A DNA stretch of 64,000 bases from Streptomyces griseus subsp. griseus (GTDB lineage: Bacteria; Actinomycetota; Actinomycetes; Streptomycetales; Streptomycetaceae): the NCBI RefSeq assembly GCF_003610995.1, contig NZ_CP032543.1:6324001-6388000 (forward strand), read 5' to 3'. The translations under genes and the position numbers were made by a program. Of this stretch, positions 16,330-25,259 are shown piece by piece (within the stretch, counting starts at the first letter, position 1; each line of letters opens with the position of its first letter). The notes below the pieces were generated by a model. The model was not told where the DNA came from, made no database searches, and was given only the letters and a program-made list of their open reading frames with translations.

Positions 16330-17802
16330 TCAGACCCGGGCGGCGGACCGTCCGGCCGGCGGCGGGCTGAAGCGCTTGAACGTCCAGGTCGTCCACATCA
16401 CGACGAGGACGAGCAGGAAGCTCGCGGCGGTCGCCCAGGCCATCGCGAGGGACCAGTCGGCCGTGGCCGGCCGGTCGCCCGCCACGGTGAAGAACAGCGC
16501 GCCGATCGCCGCGACACCGGCGGCGCTCGCGAACTGCTGGGTGGTGGTGAGAATCCCGGAGGCGGTCCCGGCGTCCTGCGGCGGTACGTTGATGAGCGCC
16601 GCGCCGAACAGGGCGGGCAGCACGACACCGTTGCCCGCGCCGACCAGGCAGAGGCAGAACACCACCCACGGCAGGCCGACGGTGGAGTCCGAGAACGCCA
16701 ACGGCACGGCCAGCAGGGCCAGTCCGAGCGCGGTCACCCCGCCGGAGACCACCAGGGCGTTCATGCCCCAGCGTGCCGTGAGCCGCCCGCCGATCATGGA
16801 GGTGGCGGTGAACAGCACACCCATCGGCGAGAACATCAGTCCGGCCTCGAACGGGTCCAGCTTCAGCCCGGACTGGAGGAGCAGGGTCAGGGTGAACATG
16901 AAACTGCCGAAGTAGAGCATGAACGCCGCGCCCGCGATCACGCCGCCACGGAAGGAGTCGCTGCGGAACAGCGAGAGGACGAGCACCGGATTGCCGCCAC
17001 GGGCCGCCAGGGCCCGCTCCCAGAGCAGCGTCGCCACCATCACCGGAACGGCCAGCGCCATGCTGACCCAGGTCCAGGCCGGCCAGCCGGAGACATGGCC
17101 CATGGTCAGCGGCACCAGCAGCAGGGCGAGCGCGAACGAGACGCCGACCGCGCCGACCGGGTCGAGACCGGCCCGGATCCGGCTGATGTGCGCGGGGAGC
17201 ACCCGCAGCGCGGCGAACGCGATGACCAGGCAGAACGGCACGTTGATCAGGAAGATGGTGCGCCAGCCGAGCCCGGCGAAGTCCGCCGAGATCAGCGCAC
17301 CGCCGAGCACCTGGCCGGCGATGGACCCCAGCCCGGCGGCGGCGCCGTACCAGGCCATCGCCTTCCCCTTCTTCTCGTTGGGGAAGTACGCGGTGATGAC
17401 GGCCAGCACCGGCGGCACCATGACCGCCCCGGCAAGGCCCTGGGCCAGGCGGGCGGCGATCAACTGGCCCGGATTGACGGCCAGTCCGCACAGCAGCGAG
17501 GTGAACCCGAAGGCGAGCGTGCCGATGACGAACAGCCGGCGGTGCCCGTAACGGTCGCCCAGCCGACCGGCGGTGATCATCCCGCCCGCGTACGCGAACG
17601 CGTAACCCCCGACGATGAGTTCGAGCGCCGCCGGGTCGGCGTTGATGCTGCTCTCCAGGGAGGGAGCGGCCACGTTGACCACGAAGAAGTCGAACTGGGC
17701 GAAGAACATCGCCGACAGCAGGACGAGCAGCACCGGCCCGGTGCGCTGGAGGAGGGGAGGAGCCGCCGTCTCGGGCTCGTGCGGGTCGTGAAGCGTGGTC
17801 AT
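16330..17802 (-). CDS. MFS transporter (drug-efflux, 14-TM DHA2-like)
   Basis: A 490-residue major facilitator with 12-14 hydrophobic helices. The motif A-like loop GRLGDRYGHRRLF and motif C-like glycine/proline helix fit proton antiporters of the DHA2/EmrB type. ATG 17802 follows GAGGAG; an upstream extension in the same frame is Pro/Arg-rich and not credible. It is placed between the ligase/thioesterase pair and asnB in the left arm of the biosynthetic locus, where it would export the product and give self-resistance. Confidence 0.88.
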   Translation of the reverse strand: MTTLHDPHEPETAAPPLLQRTGPVLLVLLSAMFFAQFDFFVVNVAAPSLESSINADPAALELIVGGYAFAYAGGMITAGRLGDRYGHRRLFVIGTLAFGFTSLLCGLAVNPGQLIAARLAQGLAGAVMVPPVLAVITAYFPNEKKGKAMAWYGAAAGLGSIAGQVLGGALISADFAGLGWRTIFLINVPFCLVIAFAALRVLPAHISRIRAGLDPVGAVGVSFALALLLVPLTMGHVSGWPAWTWVSMALAVPVMVATLLWERALAARGGNPVLVLSLFRSDSFRGGVIAGAAFMLYFGSFMFTLTLLLQSGLKLDPFEAGLMFSPMGVLFTATSMIGGRLTARWGMNALVVSGGVTALGLALLAVPLAFSDSTVGLPWVVFCLCLVGAGNGVVLPALFGAALINVPPQDAGTASGILTTTQQFASAAGVAAIGALFFTVAGDRPATADWSLAMAWATAASFLLVLVVMWTTWTFKRFSPPPAGRSAARV

Positions 17803-17991
17803 GGCAGGCACTCCTCGGGGCCTGTGGCGGCCCGACGGCTGTGACGGACGGGGAGGGGGGCTTGTACGGGGGTGGAGCGGGGTTGTCGTACGTGGGTGGG
17901 TGAGGGAGCGGCGCGGGTGTGCGGGGCGTGTCGGGGGCGGCCGTGACGGGTGGCGGCGGGGCAGCCGCGCTTCCACCTCCGTGGCGGCGGG

Positions 17992-18444
17992 TCAGCCGCG
18001 CTTCCGCCTGCCGTGGATCGCGCAGGTGATCCGTGCGGTGCAGACCCGGCGGCCCGCCTCGTCCGTGATGACGACCTCGTAACTGGCCGACGTCACGCCC
18101 AGGTGCAGGGCCGTCGCCACGCCGGTCACGGTGCCCGAGCGCACCGGCAGGTGGTGGGTGGCGTTGATGTCCACCCCGACGGCGATACGGCCTTCGCCCG
18201 CGTGCAGCGCGGCGCCCAGTGAGCCCAGCGACTCGGCGAGGACGGCGGAGGCACCGCCGTGGAGCATCCGCTGCAACTGGGTGTTGCCGGTGACCGGCAT
18301 GGTCGCCACCACCCGCCGGGGGGCGGCCTCCAGGAAGGTCATCCCCATCCGGCCGGCCAGGGTGTCGGCACCGGCCTCGTTCACCCAGGCCGCTGCGGCT
18401 TCCGGGCCCGCCTCCGGGGTGGGCGGCGCGGCGAAGGTGGTCAT
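17992..18444 (-). CDS. Hotdog-fold thioesterase (PaaI family)
   Basis: A 150-residue single hotdog-domain protein. The PaaI pattern is visible: LGMTFLEAAPRRVVATMPVTGNTQ, then MLHGGASAVLAESLGS with the HGG and catalytic acidic residue, and GVDINATHHLPVRSG. Such enzymes cleave acyl-CoA or acyl-ACP thioesters. Its ATG overlaps the stop of the upstream adenylate-forming ligase (ATGA), so it is translationally coupled and is likely to release or edit the acyl chain in this pathway. Confidence 0.85.
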   Translation of the reverse strand: MTTFAAPPTPEAGPEAAAAWVNEAGADTLAGRMGMTFLEAAPRRVVATMPVTGNTQLQRMLHGGASAVLAESLGSLGAALHAGEGRIAVGVDINATHHLPVRSGTVTGVATALHLGVTSASYEVVITDEAGRRVCTARITCAIHGRRKRG

Positions 18445-20156
18445 GCCGGGACCGCCGTCGGGTCCTGGTCCACCGGCACCGCTACCGCCACTGCCTTCGG
18501 GTCGGCCGGTCGGTACGTCTCCAACGCGGCAAAGTTCTCGCGCAGTTGGCGCTTCAGTACCTTGCCGGTCGGGCCGAGCGGAATCGCGTCGGGAGTGGGC
18601 GCGATCTCCAGCAGGGCCAGTCGCGGCTGACCGGCCTGGTCGAGGGCGGCGTTGGCCCGCCGTAACAGGTCGTCAGCCGTGACGTCCTGACGTAGCGTCA
18701 CCACTGCTGCCGCCACGGTCCGGCCACGGTCCTGGGCGGCGACCACCGAGCAGTCCGCCAGCTCCTCGACGGCGAGCAGCAGCTCCTCCTCCATCAGCGC
18801 CGAGTAGCCGTCACCCGCCTCGGTCCTGATCCGGTCGACCGCCCGGTCCACGTGGAAGAACTCGCCGTCGGCGGAGCGGCGTACCAGGTCGCCGGAGAGC
18901 CAGTAGCCGGCGAGCATCGTGCGGTACGTGGTGTCGGAGTCGTTCCAGTAGCCGTGCGCGAGCGCCTCGCTGCGGACCCCTAGCAGGCCCACCTCGTCCG
19001 TCGCCGCCTCGGTGCCGTCCTCGCGCAGGACCGCGACCTCCGCGATCGGCACCCGGGTGCCAAGATGCCGGGCCCGGGACGGGCAGTCGGGGGTGAGTAC
19101 GCGGCGCAGCGCCGCCCAGCCCAGCTCGGAGGAGCCCAGGCCGTCGTCGATGACCGAGCCGGGGGTACGGGTGCCGTCGGGCGCGGTGGTGTGCCCGAGC
19201 CGCATCAGCCGGCGCATGTGCGCGTCGTGGCCGCAGTCGCCGAGGTTCACCCACACCGCGACGGAGTCGAAGTCCGCCGGTTCGGGGTCGTGCGTGGCCA
19301 GGTGCGACAGAGCCTCGTTGAAGGCCAGGACGACGTTCGGCCGGTGGGTGGCGCAGCCGCGTGCGATGCCGGGGCCGGTCGGGTCGGACCAGCCGACCGT
19401 GGGCACCCCGGCCAGCAGCGAGTAGAAGGTGAACGCGATGGCGCTGGAGTGCGACTGCGGGGCACCGGCGAGTACCAGGGAGCCCGGCTGCTCCGGGTGG
19501 TTGATCAGCCGGTAGCGGGCGCCGGCGACGCTCTGCCGGTGCGCCCAGACGACCGGCTTGGGGTTTCCGGTGGTGCCGGAGGAGTGGCAGATGACCACCG
19601 GGTCGTCGTCCCCGTGCCGGAACAGCTGGGAGGGCTTGGGGGCGCGGGCGCCCAGAGTGCCGACTTCCTCGTCCAGGGCGGTCCAGCGCAGCCCGGGAAG
19701 CGCGCGCTCACGCCCGGCGAGCAGGGTGAGCCGCTCCGTGTCGGTGAACAGGCCGGCCGAGCCGGTGCGTTCGACCAGGCCGAGGGCGAGTTCGGGGCGC
19801 ATCCGGCCGTTGATCAGTACGCCGATCGCGCCGATGCGGGCCAGCGCGGTCAGATGCACCTGGTACGCGAAGGTGTCCGCCAGGTAGACCGAGACCCGGT
19901 CGCGCGGCCCCACGCCCCGGTCCAGGTACCAGGCCGACCAGGAGTCCGCCAGGGCGTCCAGCTCGCGCAGGCTGAACTCCGTTCGCGGGGTGCCGTCCAG
20001 GCCGGCCAGCGGCTGCTCGGCGAGGAGTACGGGCAGGTCGGCCGCGGGGTTCGTCTCCACGGCGATCCGCCAGGCGTTGCCACCGCCGAGACCGGGGAGC
20101 TCCGCGAGCCGGAGACGTGCTTCGGGGGACAGCAGCGTGGTGGAGGTGAGCGGCAT
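18441..20156 (-). CDS. Class I adenylate-forming enzyme (acyl-CoA/ACP ligase)
   Basis: A 571-residue ANL-superfamily ligase. Motifs run in order: CHSSGTTGNPKPV (P-loop), GLGSSELGW (A5-like), GYWLSGDLVRR (A7), DRAVDRIRTEAGD (A8) and the C-terminal catalytic lysine PLGPTGKVLKRQL (A10). It activates a carboxylic acid as acyl-AMP and transfers it to CoA or an ACP. The start ATG 20156 follows CCAGGGGA. It is the first gene of the left arm and faces the right arm across 418 bp. It is the second of two ligases in the locus, so two different acids may be activated. Confidence 0.88.
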   Translation of the reverse strand: MPLTSTTLLSPEARLRLAELPGLGGGNAWRIAVETNPAADLPVLLAEQPLAGLDGTPRTEFSLRELDALADSWSAWYLDRGVGPRDRVSVYLADTFAYQVHLTALARIGAIGVLINGRMRPELALGLVERTGSAGLFTDTERLTLLAGRERALPGLRWTALDEEVGTLGARAPKPSQLFRHGDDDPVVICHSSGTTGNPKPVVWAHRQSVAGARYRLINHPEQPGSLVLAGAPQSHSSAIAFTFYSLLAGVPTVGWSDPTGPGIARGCATHRPNVVLAFNEALSHLATHDPEPADFDSVAVWVNLGDCGHDAHMRRLMRLGHTTAPDGTRTPGSVIDDGLGSSELGWAALRRVLTPDCPSRARHLGTRVPIAEVAVLREDGTEAATDEVGLLGVRSEALAHGYWNDSDTTYRTMLAGYWLSGDLVRRSADGEFFHVDRAVDRIRTEAGDGYSALMEEELLLAVEELADCSVVAAQDRGRTVAAAVVTLRQDVTADDLLRRANAALDQAGQPRLALLEIAPTPDAIPLGPTGKVLKRQLRENFAALETYRPADPKAVAVAVPVDQDPTAVPA

Positions 20157-20574
20157 CGATTCCCCTGGCCTCGGTCGGACGAGCTCTCTGGACGGATCGC
20201 GGGACCCCGCCGTGCGACGCGGGTCGGCCGACGCACGCACCGAGGATCCGGGACTCCGGAGCGCCGGTCGGTCGCGGCAGCGCGTGCAGAAGTTATAGGG
20301 GGCCTCTGCGTCGTCGCCATCGCCCGCCGAGAATGCGTCAGGTCGGTTGCCGCGCCGGGGTTTCGTGCCGGGAATGCCGCGTTATGCCGTGTCGTGCGGT
20401 CCAGTCGGGGTCGGCCGAAAGGTATCTGTGCGCGGCTGAAACGGACTTGACGAACTTGGTGTCGGGGCGCTGACGGGCCGAGGCCCGCCCGGCTACGTTC
20501 CTGCCGAATTCCTCCGGAGCCGACCGGAAGCCGTGGCTGCCGGCCGTCGTGCAGCCCGACAAGGAGCGCGTCGC
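20157..20574. promoter_or_regulatory. Divergent control region of the biosynthetic locus
   Basis: These 418 bases hold no gene. Toward the right arm, CTGACG (20470-20475) and TACGTT (20494-20499) are spaced 18 bases and would start transcription near 20506; AAGGAG at 20561 serves the GTG at 20575. Toward the left arm, TATAAC on the minus strand (20297-20292) is a good -10 but has no clear -35. A second TTGACG lies at 20447. I see no obvious long operator palindrome. No regulator gene is present in the locus, so control must come from elsewhere. Confidence 0.5.
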
Positions 20575-22872
20575 GTGTCGCCTGAACGGATATCCGATGC
20601 CGTGGAGCGGCTGCGCCACATCGTGGCATCCGTCCTTGAGCTGGACCTCGCGGAGGTGGGGGCCGAGGCGTCCTTCCACCGTGATCTGAAGATGGACTCG
20701 CTGGAGAAGGTCGAGTTCGCGGCCCGGGTCGAGTGGGCCTTCGGCGTCGCGCTGAGCGACGAGGAGGCGAGCGCCATCGACAGCGCGCTCGCCGCCGCCG
20801 TTTTGCTGGACGCCCGGTCCTCGCTGCGGGCAGGGGCAGGGGCGGGTGTGGGGGTGGGGGCCGCGGCTTCGGGTCCGGCCCTGGCCTCGGCTCCGGGGGG
20901 TGCCCGCTCTGCTGCCGGCCCGCCTGCGCCGCCCCCTTCCGGGCCGTCCTCGCCGACGCCGCTTCTCCCCGCCCCGGCCCAGCGCCCAGCCGCGTCGTCG
21001 CCCGCCGGGCTGCGGTCTGAGCCGTCCCCGGCTGCCTCATCCTCGCCCGCGCTGTCCCCGCGCGCCTCGTCGTCGCCTGTCCCGGCCCAGCGTTCCGCCG
21101 AGCCTGTGCCCGCCGGGCTGCGGCTCGGTTCCGCCGAGCCTGCGCCCGCCGGGCTGCGGCTCGGTTCCGCCGAGCCTGTGCCCGCCGGGCTGCGGCTCGC
21201 GCCGGTCCCGCCTGTCCCACCCTCGCCCGCGCCGCCCCTGCCTGGACTGTCCTCCCCGCAGGCCGCCCGCCCGGCCACCGCACCCGCCCCCACGGGCAGC
21301 GCCCTGACCACGGGCAGCGCCCTGACCACGGGCGGCGGCCGGACTACCGGCATCGACCCCTCCACCGCCATCGACCTGGTGGAGCGGCTGACCGGCCGCC
21401 ACCTCGCCGTCGGACGTGGGGACCGTACCGCCTACCTCGACCCCGACCTCGGCGCCGTCTCCTACCGGGCCCTGCACGAAGCCGCTCGCGGCTACGCCGG
21501 GGCCCTGCGCGCCCACGGCGTCGCCCCCGGCGCCCGCGCGCTCGTCGTCGCCGAGGACTCCGCTGCCACCGTCGCCGCCGTCCTCGGCCTCTGGTGGCAC
21601 GGCTGCGTGCCCGTCCCGGTCAGCCCCATGCTCGGCGAGGCCGGCCTCGCCCTCGTCGCCACCGACTGCGCGGCCGAGGTCATCCACCTCGACACCGCGC
21701 CCGCCGAGCCGCCCGCCGGGACCGTGCTGCTCACGGGAGACGCCGTACGCACCGGTATCCGCATCGGCCACCCCAACGCGGCGAACCGCCCCGACCTCGC
21801 CCGGCCCTCCACCGGCCACCTCCCCGGCCGGACCGCCCTGATCCAGTACACCTCCGGCAGCACCGGCCGGCCCAAGGGTGTCCGGCACGCCACCTCCGCG
21901 ATCACCGCCATGCTGGACGGCTTCGGCGGCCTGCTCGCCCTGCGCGCCGACGACACCGTGCTCTCCACCGCCCGGATGTCCTTCGGCTACGGCTTCGGCA
22001 GCTCCGTCCTCTGCGCCCTCGACGCCGGGGCCACCACCGCACTGATCCGCGGTGCCGTCGACCCGCACACCGTCCGGGCCGCGCTGCGCCGCCACCGCCC
22101 CACCGTGCTCTGCTCCGTACCCCGCCTCTACGCGGCCCTGCTGGACACCCTCCGGCCCGGGGACGACGCGGTGGCCGCGCTGCGCCTGTGCCTCACCGCC
22201 GGTGAGAACTGCCCGGCCGACCTCAACCGCCGTATCCAGGACGTCTTCGGCGCCCCCGTGATGAACTGCCTCGGCGCCACCGAGGTCATGCACGTGGTCG
22301 TCGCCACCCCGCCGGACCGCCCGATGCCCGGACGGGCCGGACTGGCCGTCCCCGGCGCCACCGCCACCGTCCGCGACGAGCACGGCCGCCACGTGCCCGA
22401 CGGCACCGAAGGCCGTCTGCACATCGCCGGACCGACCGTCGCACTCGGCTACCTCGACCGCCCCGACGCCGACCGGATCACCTTCGCCGACGGCGGTGCC
22501 TACACCGGCGACCTGGTCCGCCGTGAGGCCGACGGCACCCTGACCCATCTCTGCCGGGCCGACGACCTCCTCAACCTCGGCGGCTACAAGGTGCCGCCCG
22601 CCGAGATCGAGGCGGTGCTCCGTACCGTCGCCGGCATCCGCGACTGCGCCGTCGTCGGCGGCCTCGACGCCGACGGCCTGGAGTGCGCCGTCGCCTTCGT
22701 CGTTCCGGAGACCGGGGCCGACGAGGAAACGATTCGCCGCGCCCTCCGGGCAGCGGTCCGCGCCGGCCTCGCCCTCTACAAGCGCCCGGCCCGGGTCGAG
22801 TTCGTCAGCACACTGCCCGCCACGGCCACCGGCAAGGTGGCCGCCTACAGATTGCGTGAGCAGGCATCATGA
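20575..22872 (+). CDS. ACP / acyl-AMP ligase fusion protein
   Basis: A 765-residue fusion. Residues 1-80 are an acyl carrier domain with the 4'-phosphopantetheine site in KMDSLEK (Ser42). Residues about 81-258 are a Pro/Ala-rich, low-complexity linker with 36-bp repeats. Residues about 260-765 are an AMP-forming ligase: TSGSTGRPKG (about 426-435), GATEV (about 567), YTGDLVRRE, LNLGGYKVPPAEIE and the terminal ATGKVAAYRLRE with the catalytic Lys. It could load an acid onto its own ACP as a starter unit. GTG 20575 follows AAGGAGCG. Its stop overlaps the ketosynthase ATG. An ACP fused ahead of a ligase by so long a linker is unusual. Confidence 0.85.
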   Translation: MSPERISDAVERLRHIVASVLELDLAEVGAEASFHRDLKMDSLEKVEFAARVEWAFGVALSDEEASAIDSALAAAVLLDARSSLRAGAGAGVGVGAAASGPALASAPGGARSAAGPPAPPPSGPSSPTPLLPAPAQRPAASSPAGLRSEPSPAASSSPALSPRASSSPVPAQRSAEPVPAGLRLGSAEPAPAGLRLGSAEPVPAGLRLAPVPPVPPSPAPPLPGLSSPQAARPATAPAPTGSALTTGSALTTGGGRTTGIDPSTAIDLVERLTGRHLAVGRGDRTAYLDPDLGAVSYRALHEAARGYAGALRAHGVAPGARALVVAEDSAATVAAVLGLWWHGCVPVPVSPMLGEAGLALVATDCAAEVIHLDTAPAEPPAGTVLLTGDAVRTGIRIGHPNAANRPDLARPSTGHLPGRTALIQYTSGSTGRPKGVRHATSAITAMLDGFGGLLALRADDTVLSTARMSFGYGFGSSVLCALDAGATTALIRGAVDPHTVRAALRRHRPTVLCSVPRLYAALLDTLRPGDDAVAALRLCLTAGENCPADLNRRIQDVFGAPVMNCLGATEVMHVVVATPPDRPMPGRAGLAVPGATATVRDEHGRHVPDGTEGRLHIAGPTVALGYLDRPDADRITFADGGAYTGDLVRREADGTLTHLCRADDLLNLGGYKVPPAEIEAVLRTVAGIRDCAVVGGLDADGLECAVAFVVPETGADEETIRRALRAAVRAGLALYKRPARVEFVSTLPATATGKVAAYRLREQAS
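21092..21199 (+). repeat. Three 36-bp tandem units in the ACP-ligase linker
   Basis: Units start at 21092, 21128 and 21164 and are nearly identical (a T/C difference in the second). Each encodes a 12-residue GSAEPxPAGLRL-like segment. An 18-bp unit encoding GSALTT is also duplicated near 21298-21333. These suggest a flexible tether whose length can change in frame. Confidence 0.9.
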
Positions 22873-24005
22873 CGTGGGACATCACAGGGATGGGAGCGGT
22901 GGCCTGCAACGGCACCACCCCGTCGGAGGTCTTCGACGCGCTCTGCGCGGGCCGCGACGGCCGGGGGCCGCTCCAGGTCTTCGACCACGACAAGTACCGT
23001 GCCCGGAACGCCTACGAGATCACCGACCGGGCCCGCCCGGGCGTCGACGAACCCGGCCGCGCCACCCGCTGGCTCATCACCGCGATCGACCAGGCCCTCG
23101 CCGACGCGGGCCACCCGCGCGATCTCGCCGATGTGCCGATCCTGGTCGGCACCACCCTCCAGGAGCAGCGCAGCGCCGAACTCTGGTGGCGCCACGGCAC
23201 CGCCCTCGACCCCGCCGACCTGCACTTCGGCACCGCGCTGCGGGAACAGTACGGCGCCGCCCGCACCTACACCTTCGCCAACGCCTGCGCCGCCAGCCTC
23301 TACGCCCTCGCCATGGCCACCGACCTCATCGAACTCGGCGAGGCCGACACCGTCGTGGTGGCGGGCACCGACGCCATCGGCGAGAGCGCCTTCGGCACCC
23401 TGGACCGGGTCCAGAACGACGTGCCCGACGCGCTGCGCCCCTTCGACCGCTCCCACCGCGGCATGTTGATGGGCGAGGGCGCCGTCGCCGTGGTGCTCAC
23501 CCGCGCCGCCGCCCCCGGCCGCCGGGTCCACGCCCGGCTGCGCGGCGTCGGCGTCAACTGCGACGCCCGGCACTCCACCGCCCCCGACCCGGAGGGCATC
23601 ACCCGCGTCCTGCGCGACGCCTACCGGCTGGCCGGGGCCGCACCCGAGGAGATCGACCTCGTCATGCTGCACGGCAGTGGCACCCCGAAGAACGACTCCA
23701 CCGAGGCCGCCGTGCTCTCCCGGATCTTCCCTCCCGGGAGCGGTCCGCTGATGACCGCTGTCAAGTCGATGACCGGCCACACCCTCGGCGGCTCCGGCCT
23801 GCTCAGCCTGGCGATGGCCGTGCTCGCCCTTCAGCGGGGCCAGGTGCCGCCCGTGCTCGGTCTCACCGACCCGATCGAGGAGGCGGACGGACTGCGTCTC
23901 GTACGCGAAAAGGCCGCCTCCGCACCAGAAATGACGCTTGCTCAGGTCGACGCGTTCGGCTTCGGCGGGATCAACGCCGCCGCGATCCTGGAGGCAGCCC
24001 GATGA
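22869..24005 (+). CDS. Beta-ketoacyl synthase (catalytically complete)
   Basis: A 378-residue KAS of the thiolase fold. The Cys-His-His set is visible: Cys140 in FANACAASLYAL, His268 in MLHGSGT, His304 in KSMTGHTLGG with Lys299. It should carry out decarboxylative Claisen condensation of an acyl starter with malonyl-ACP. At 378 residues it is shorter than FabF (about 410). It overlaps both neighbours by 4 bases (ATGA), so the ligase, ketosynthase and ketosynthase-like genes are tightly coupled. It is probably the alpha subunit of a heterodimer with the next protein. Confidence 0.9.
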   Translation: MTWDITGMGAVACNGTTPSEVFDALCAGRDGRGPLQVFDHDKYRARNAYEITDRARPGVDEPGRATRWLITAIDQALADAGHPRDLADVPILVGTTLQEQRSAELWWRHGTALDPADLHFGTALREQYGAARTYTFANACAASLYALAMATDLIELGEADTVVVAGTDAIGESAFGTLDRVQNDVPDALRPFDRSHRGMLMGEGAVAVVLTRAAAPGRRVHARLRGVGVNCDARHSTAPDPEGITRVLRDAYRLAGAAPEEIDLVMLHGSGTPKNDSTEAAVLSRIFPPGSGPLMTAVKSMTGHTLGGSGLLSLAMAVLALQRGQVPPVLGLTDPIEEADGLRLVREKAASAPEMTLAQVDAFGFGGINAAAILEAAR

Positions 24006-24958
24006 GCGCAGCGCATCCCGCCTCCGCGTCGCCGCCCCGAGCGGCCGTCGTCACCGGGGTGGGGCTCGCCGTCCCCGGCCTCACCCTGCCCGACGAACTC
24101 CTCGGCACCGTCCGCGACGGCGGCTTCGACCCCGTCACCGGACTCGTCGGCCGCGACCTGCGGCACAAGGACCGCGCCTCCCGCCTCGCCCTGCGCGCCG
24201 CCGCCCCCGCCTTGAGGGACGCCGGTCTGCTCACCGGTGACGGCTACACCGGCGCCGGTGACTCCACCGCCGTCCTCGTCAGCACCAACGTCGGCATCCT
24301 GGAGAACGTCTGCGGCTTCGCCGACACCATCGCCCGCGACACCGTCCTCGGCCTCAGTCCGCTCGGGCTGCCGCAGACCTCCAGCAACGTCATCGCCGGC
24401 TCGGTCGCCATGGCCCACGGACTGCGCGGCCCCAACGTGACCCTGTGCAACGGCCCCACCAGTGGCCTCGACGCCCTTTACTGGGCCCGCGCCCTGATCG
24501 TCACCGGACGCGCCGACACCGCCGTCGTGATCGGCGTGGAGCCGGGCGGCGACATCGTCACCAAGCTGCTCGGCACCCCGGCGCTGGACGGTGCCGTTGC
24601 CCTGGTCCTGGAGTCGGCCGCCCGCGCCGCCGAACGAGGCGCCAAGATCCGTGCCGTCGTGGCCGGTTGTGCCCGCGCGGCGGACCTGGCCGGCGCCGTG
24701 GCCCGTGCCGGAGGCCTGGCGCCCGACCTGTGGCTGACCGAGGCGGCGGACGAACCGGCCGGGCCGCGCGCCGCCTCCGTCCTTGATCCCGCCGCCGGAC
24801 TCGGCGCCACCTCCGGCGCCCTCGGCCTGCTCCAGGCCGCCGCCGCCATCGCCCACCTCGACGAACACGGCAGGCACACCGTCCTCGCCACCTGCGGCGG
24901 GCCCGAGGACGACGGTGTCGCCGCCGCGTTCCTCACGGGCCCGCACCACACCCCCTGA
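24002..24958 (+). CDS. Shortened ketosynthase-like protein, probable chain-length-factor-type partner
   Basis: A 318-residue thiolase-fold protein aligned with the preceding ketosynthase but lacking its chemistry. The active-site segment reads LCNGPTSGLDAL: by alignment on LxAL, Pro152 occupies the catalytic Cys position, and a Cys149 lies three residues earlier. Neither catalytic His motif is recognisable and the C-terminal half is reduced. This is what would be expected of a chain-length factor or structural KS-beta subunit, but it has no Gln decarboxylase residue. It overlaps the ketosynthase stop (ATGA). A GGAG site lies before the next gene. Confidence 0.75.
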   Translation: MSAAHPASASPPRAAVVTGVGLAVPGLTLPDELLGTVRDGGFDPVTGLVGRDLRHKDRASRLALRAAAPALRDAGLLTGDGYTGAGDSTAVLVSTNVGILENVCGFADTIARDTVLGLSPLGLPQTSSNVIAGSVAMAHGLRGPNVTLCNGPTSGLDALYWARALIVTGRADTAVVIGVEPGGDIVTKLLGTPALDGAVALVLESAARAAERGAKIRAVVAGCARAADLAGAVARAGGLAPDLWLTEAADEPAGPRAASVLDPAAGLGATSGALGLLQAAAAIAHLDEHGRHTVLATCGGPEDDGVAAAFLTGPHHTP

Positions 24959-24989
24959 GTACCCGACCACCGAGCAAGAGGAGTGCCCC

Positions 24990-25259
24990 ATGCCCGCCCA
25001 CACCGACCAGGCCTTCGACGCCGAGGAGTTGCGCACCGTCGTCGCGCAGGCGCTGGAACTGCCCGTCGACGAGGTCACCGACGACGCCCGTTTCAAGGAG
25101 GACCTGGAGGTCGACTCGCTGATCTCGCTGGAGATCGCCGTCCGGGTCGAGGAGCGCTACGGCGTGAAGATCGACGAGTCGCGGCTGGCCGAGATCGGCA
25201 GCTTCCGGCTGGTACGGGAGCTGATCGAGGCCGAGCTGAACGGCGCGTCCGCCACATGA
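24990..25259 (+). CDS. Acyl carrier protein
   Basis: An 89-residue discrete ACP with the phosphopantetheine serine in [13 protein letters not shown] (Ser43), acidic helix II and typical four-helix length. It follows the KS-like gene by 31 bases with a strong AGAGGAG site and overlaps the ketoreductase start (ATGA). It should carry the growing chain for the KS pair. This is the second carrier domain in the locus, distinct from the one fused to the ligase. Confidence 0.93.
   Translation: MPAHTDQAFDAEELRTVVAQALELPVDEVTDDARFKEDLEVDSLISLEIAVRVEERYGVKIDESRLAEIGSFRLVRELIEAELNGASAT

Noticed and set aside
14380..17844. Open frame of about 1150 codons on the plus strand
   Set aside because: Antisense to asnB and the MFS gene; no domain and typical shadow composition.
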